Assembly: GCA_038258215.1 (NCBI GenBank)
Contig: JBBSQC010000005.1
Span: 62,001 to 126,000, forward strand
DNA length: 64,000 nucleotides
Source of the DNA: Fodinibacter sp038258215
Lineage (GTDB): Bacteria; Actinomycetota; Actinomycetes; Actinomycetales; Dermatophilaceae
Reading direction: 5' to 3'
Shown: in pieces, positions 63,859 through 64,000 of the stretch
Position numbering within the stretch: the stretch's first letter is position 1
Layout: every line of letters starts with the position of its first letter
Notes under the pieces: model-generated
Told to the model about the DNA's origin: nothing
The model's database searches: none
What the model saw: the letters and a program-made list of their open reading frames with translations, nothing else
Program-made: the position numbers and the translations under genes

Positions 63859-64000
63859 GGTCCCCCTGAAGTGTGCTCACTGCGTCCTTGAGTGCGACCG
63901 AGCCGCCGGAGCGTCCGCCGGCCCGGTCGAGAACCTCCTCCAGCGTCGGCTGGCTGGCTTCGGCGATCAGCCGAGAGCGCAGGTACTCCTGCAGCGACTG
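63845..64000 (-). CDS. vapB: VapB-type antitoxin (5' part beyond the window)
   Basis: The last 51 residues of a small protein, ending QGDRARR, with EYLRSRLIAEASQPTLEEVL and a Gly/Ser-rich linker. The frame is open at 64000, so the N-terminal ribbon-helix-helix or other DNA-binding part is outside the window. Its stop overlaps vapC, as in VapBC operons. Identity comes from the pairing and from the short C-terminal toxin-binding style, not from a full domain. Confidence 0.75.
   Translation of the reverse strand, partial: QSLQEYLRSRLIAEASQPTLEEVLDRAGGRSGGSVALKDAVSTLQGDRARR

Overview
This is a high-GC window from an actinobacterium (Actinomycetota), probably Micrococcales and perhaps Intrasporangiaceae; the family is inference. 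The evidence is the GC-rich genes with many GTG starts and 4-base stop/start overlaps, mycothiol conjugate amidase (mca), a divIC-DUF501-ppx cluster after eno, and gene order shared with two Mycobacterium tuberculosis blocks (roughly Rv1073-Rv1096 and Rv1020-Rv1026).

Bases 1-48,100 are core chromosome. A long minus-strand operon runs glmS, acpS, nnr, alr, an alpha/beta hydrolase, tsaE, tsaB, rimI and tsaD (the last cut by the window edge): amino sugar and D-alanine precursors for the wall, the acyl-carrier-protein switch, metabolite repair and the t6A tRNA modification set. coaA, a secreted lytic transglycosylase, phoH2, a short cis-prenyltransferase divergent from a hemolysin III gene, mca with its small membrane partner, a DUF4307 gene and greA follow. 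Next come a class V aminotransferase paired with a glutamate mutase L-type ATPase, a Tat lipoprotein dioxygenase, metB and cbs (transsulfuration), msrA, 2,4-dienoyl-CoA reductase, an SGNH hydrolase, RidA and a thiolase. After a Bax-inhibitor gene and an unusual tRNA with anticodon UAA comes a PadR-regulated membrane gene, then ppx, DUF501, divIC, eno, psuG-psuK, mazG, a SurA-like lipoprotein and mfd. The core ends with a 50-residue LAFTG-anchor peptide, a membrane glycosyltransferase, an APS kinase with a large extra N-terminal region and a TauE/SafE transporter.

Bases 48,100-64,000 are accessory. They hold an ArsR/SRPBCC operon, a toxin-antitoxin pair with a frameshifted antitoxin, a UPF0158 gene, several hypotheticals, a TPR gene and a VapBC pair. 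The main find is a 6.7-kb element (about 50,892-57,615) carrying three overlapping large tyrosine recombinases plus a small HTH/coiled-coil protein, the ginABCD layout of GInt islands (also comparable with Tn554 and recombinase-in-trio elements). It has inserted into a serine resolvase gene: the first nine codons and part of the tenth lie at 50,863-50,891 and the rest resumes at 57,611, with the 7-base sequence ACGCCCG at both junctions. Three frameshifts lie close to or inside this element, and none was noticed in the core, which suggests local decay.

No CRISPR array, rRNA operon, replication origin or recognisable riboswitch was seen.
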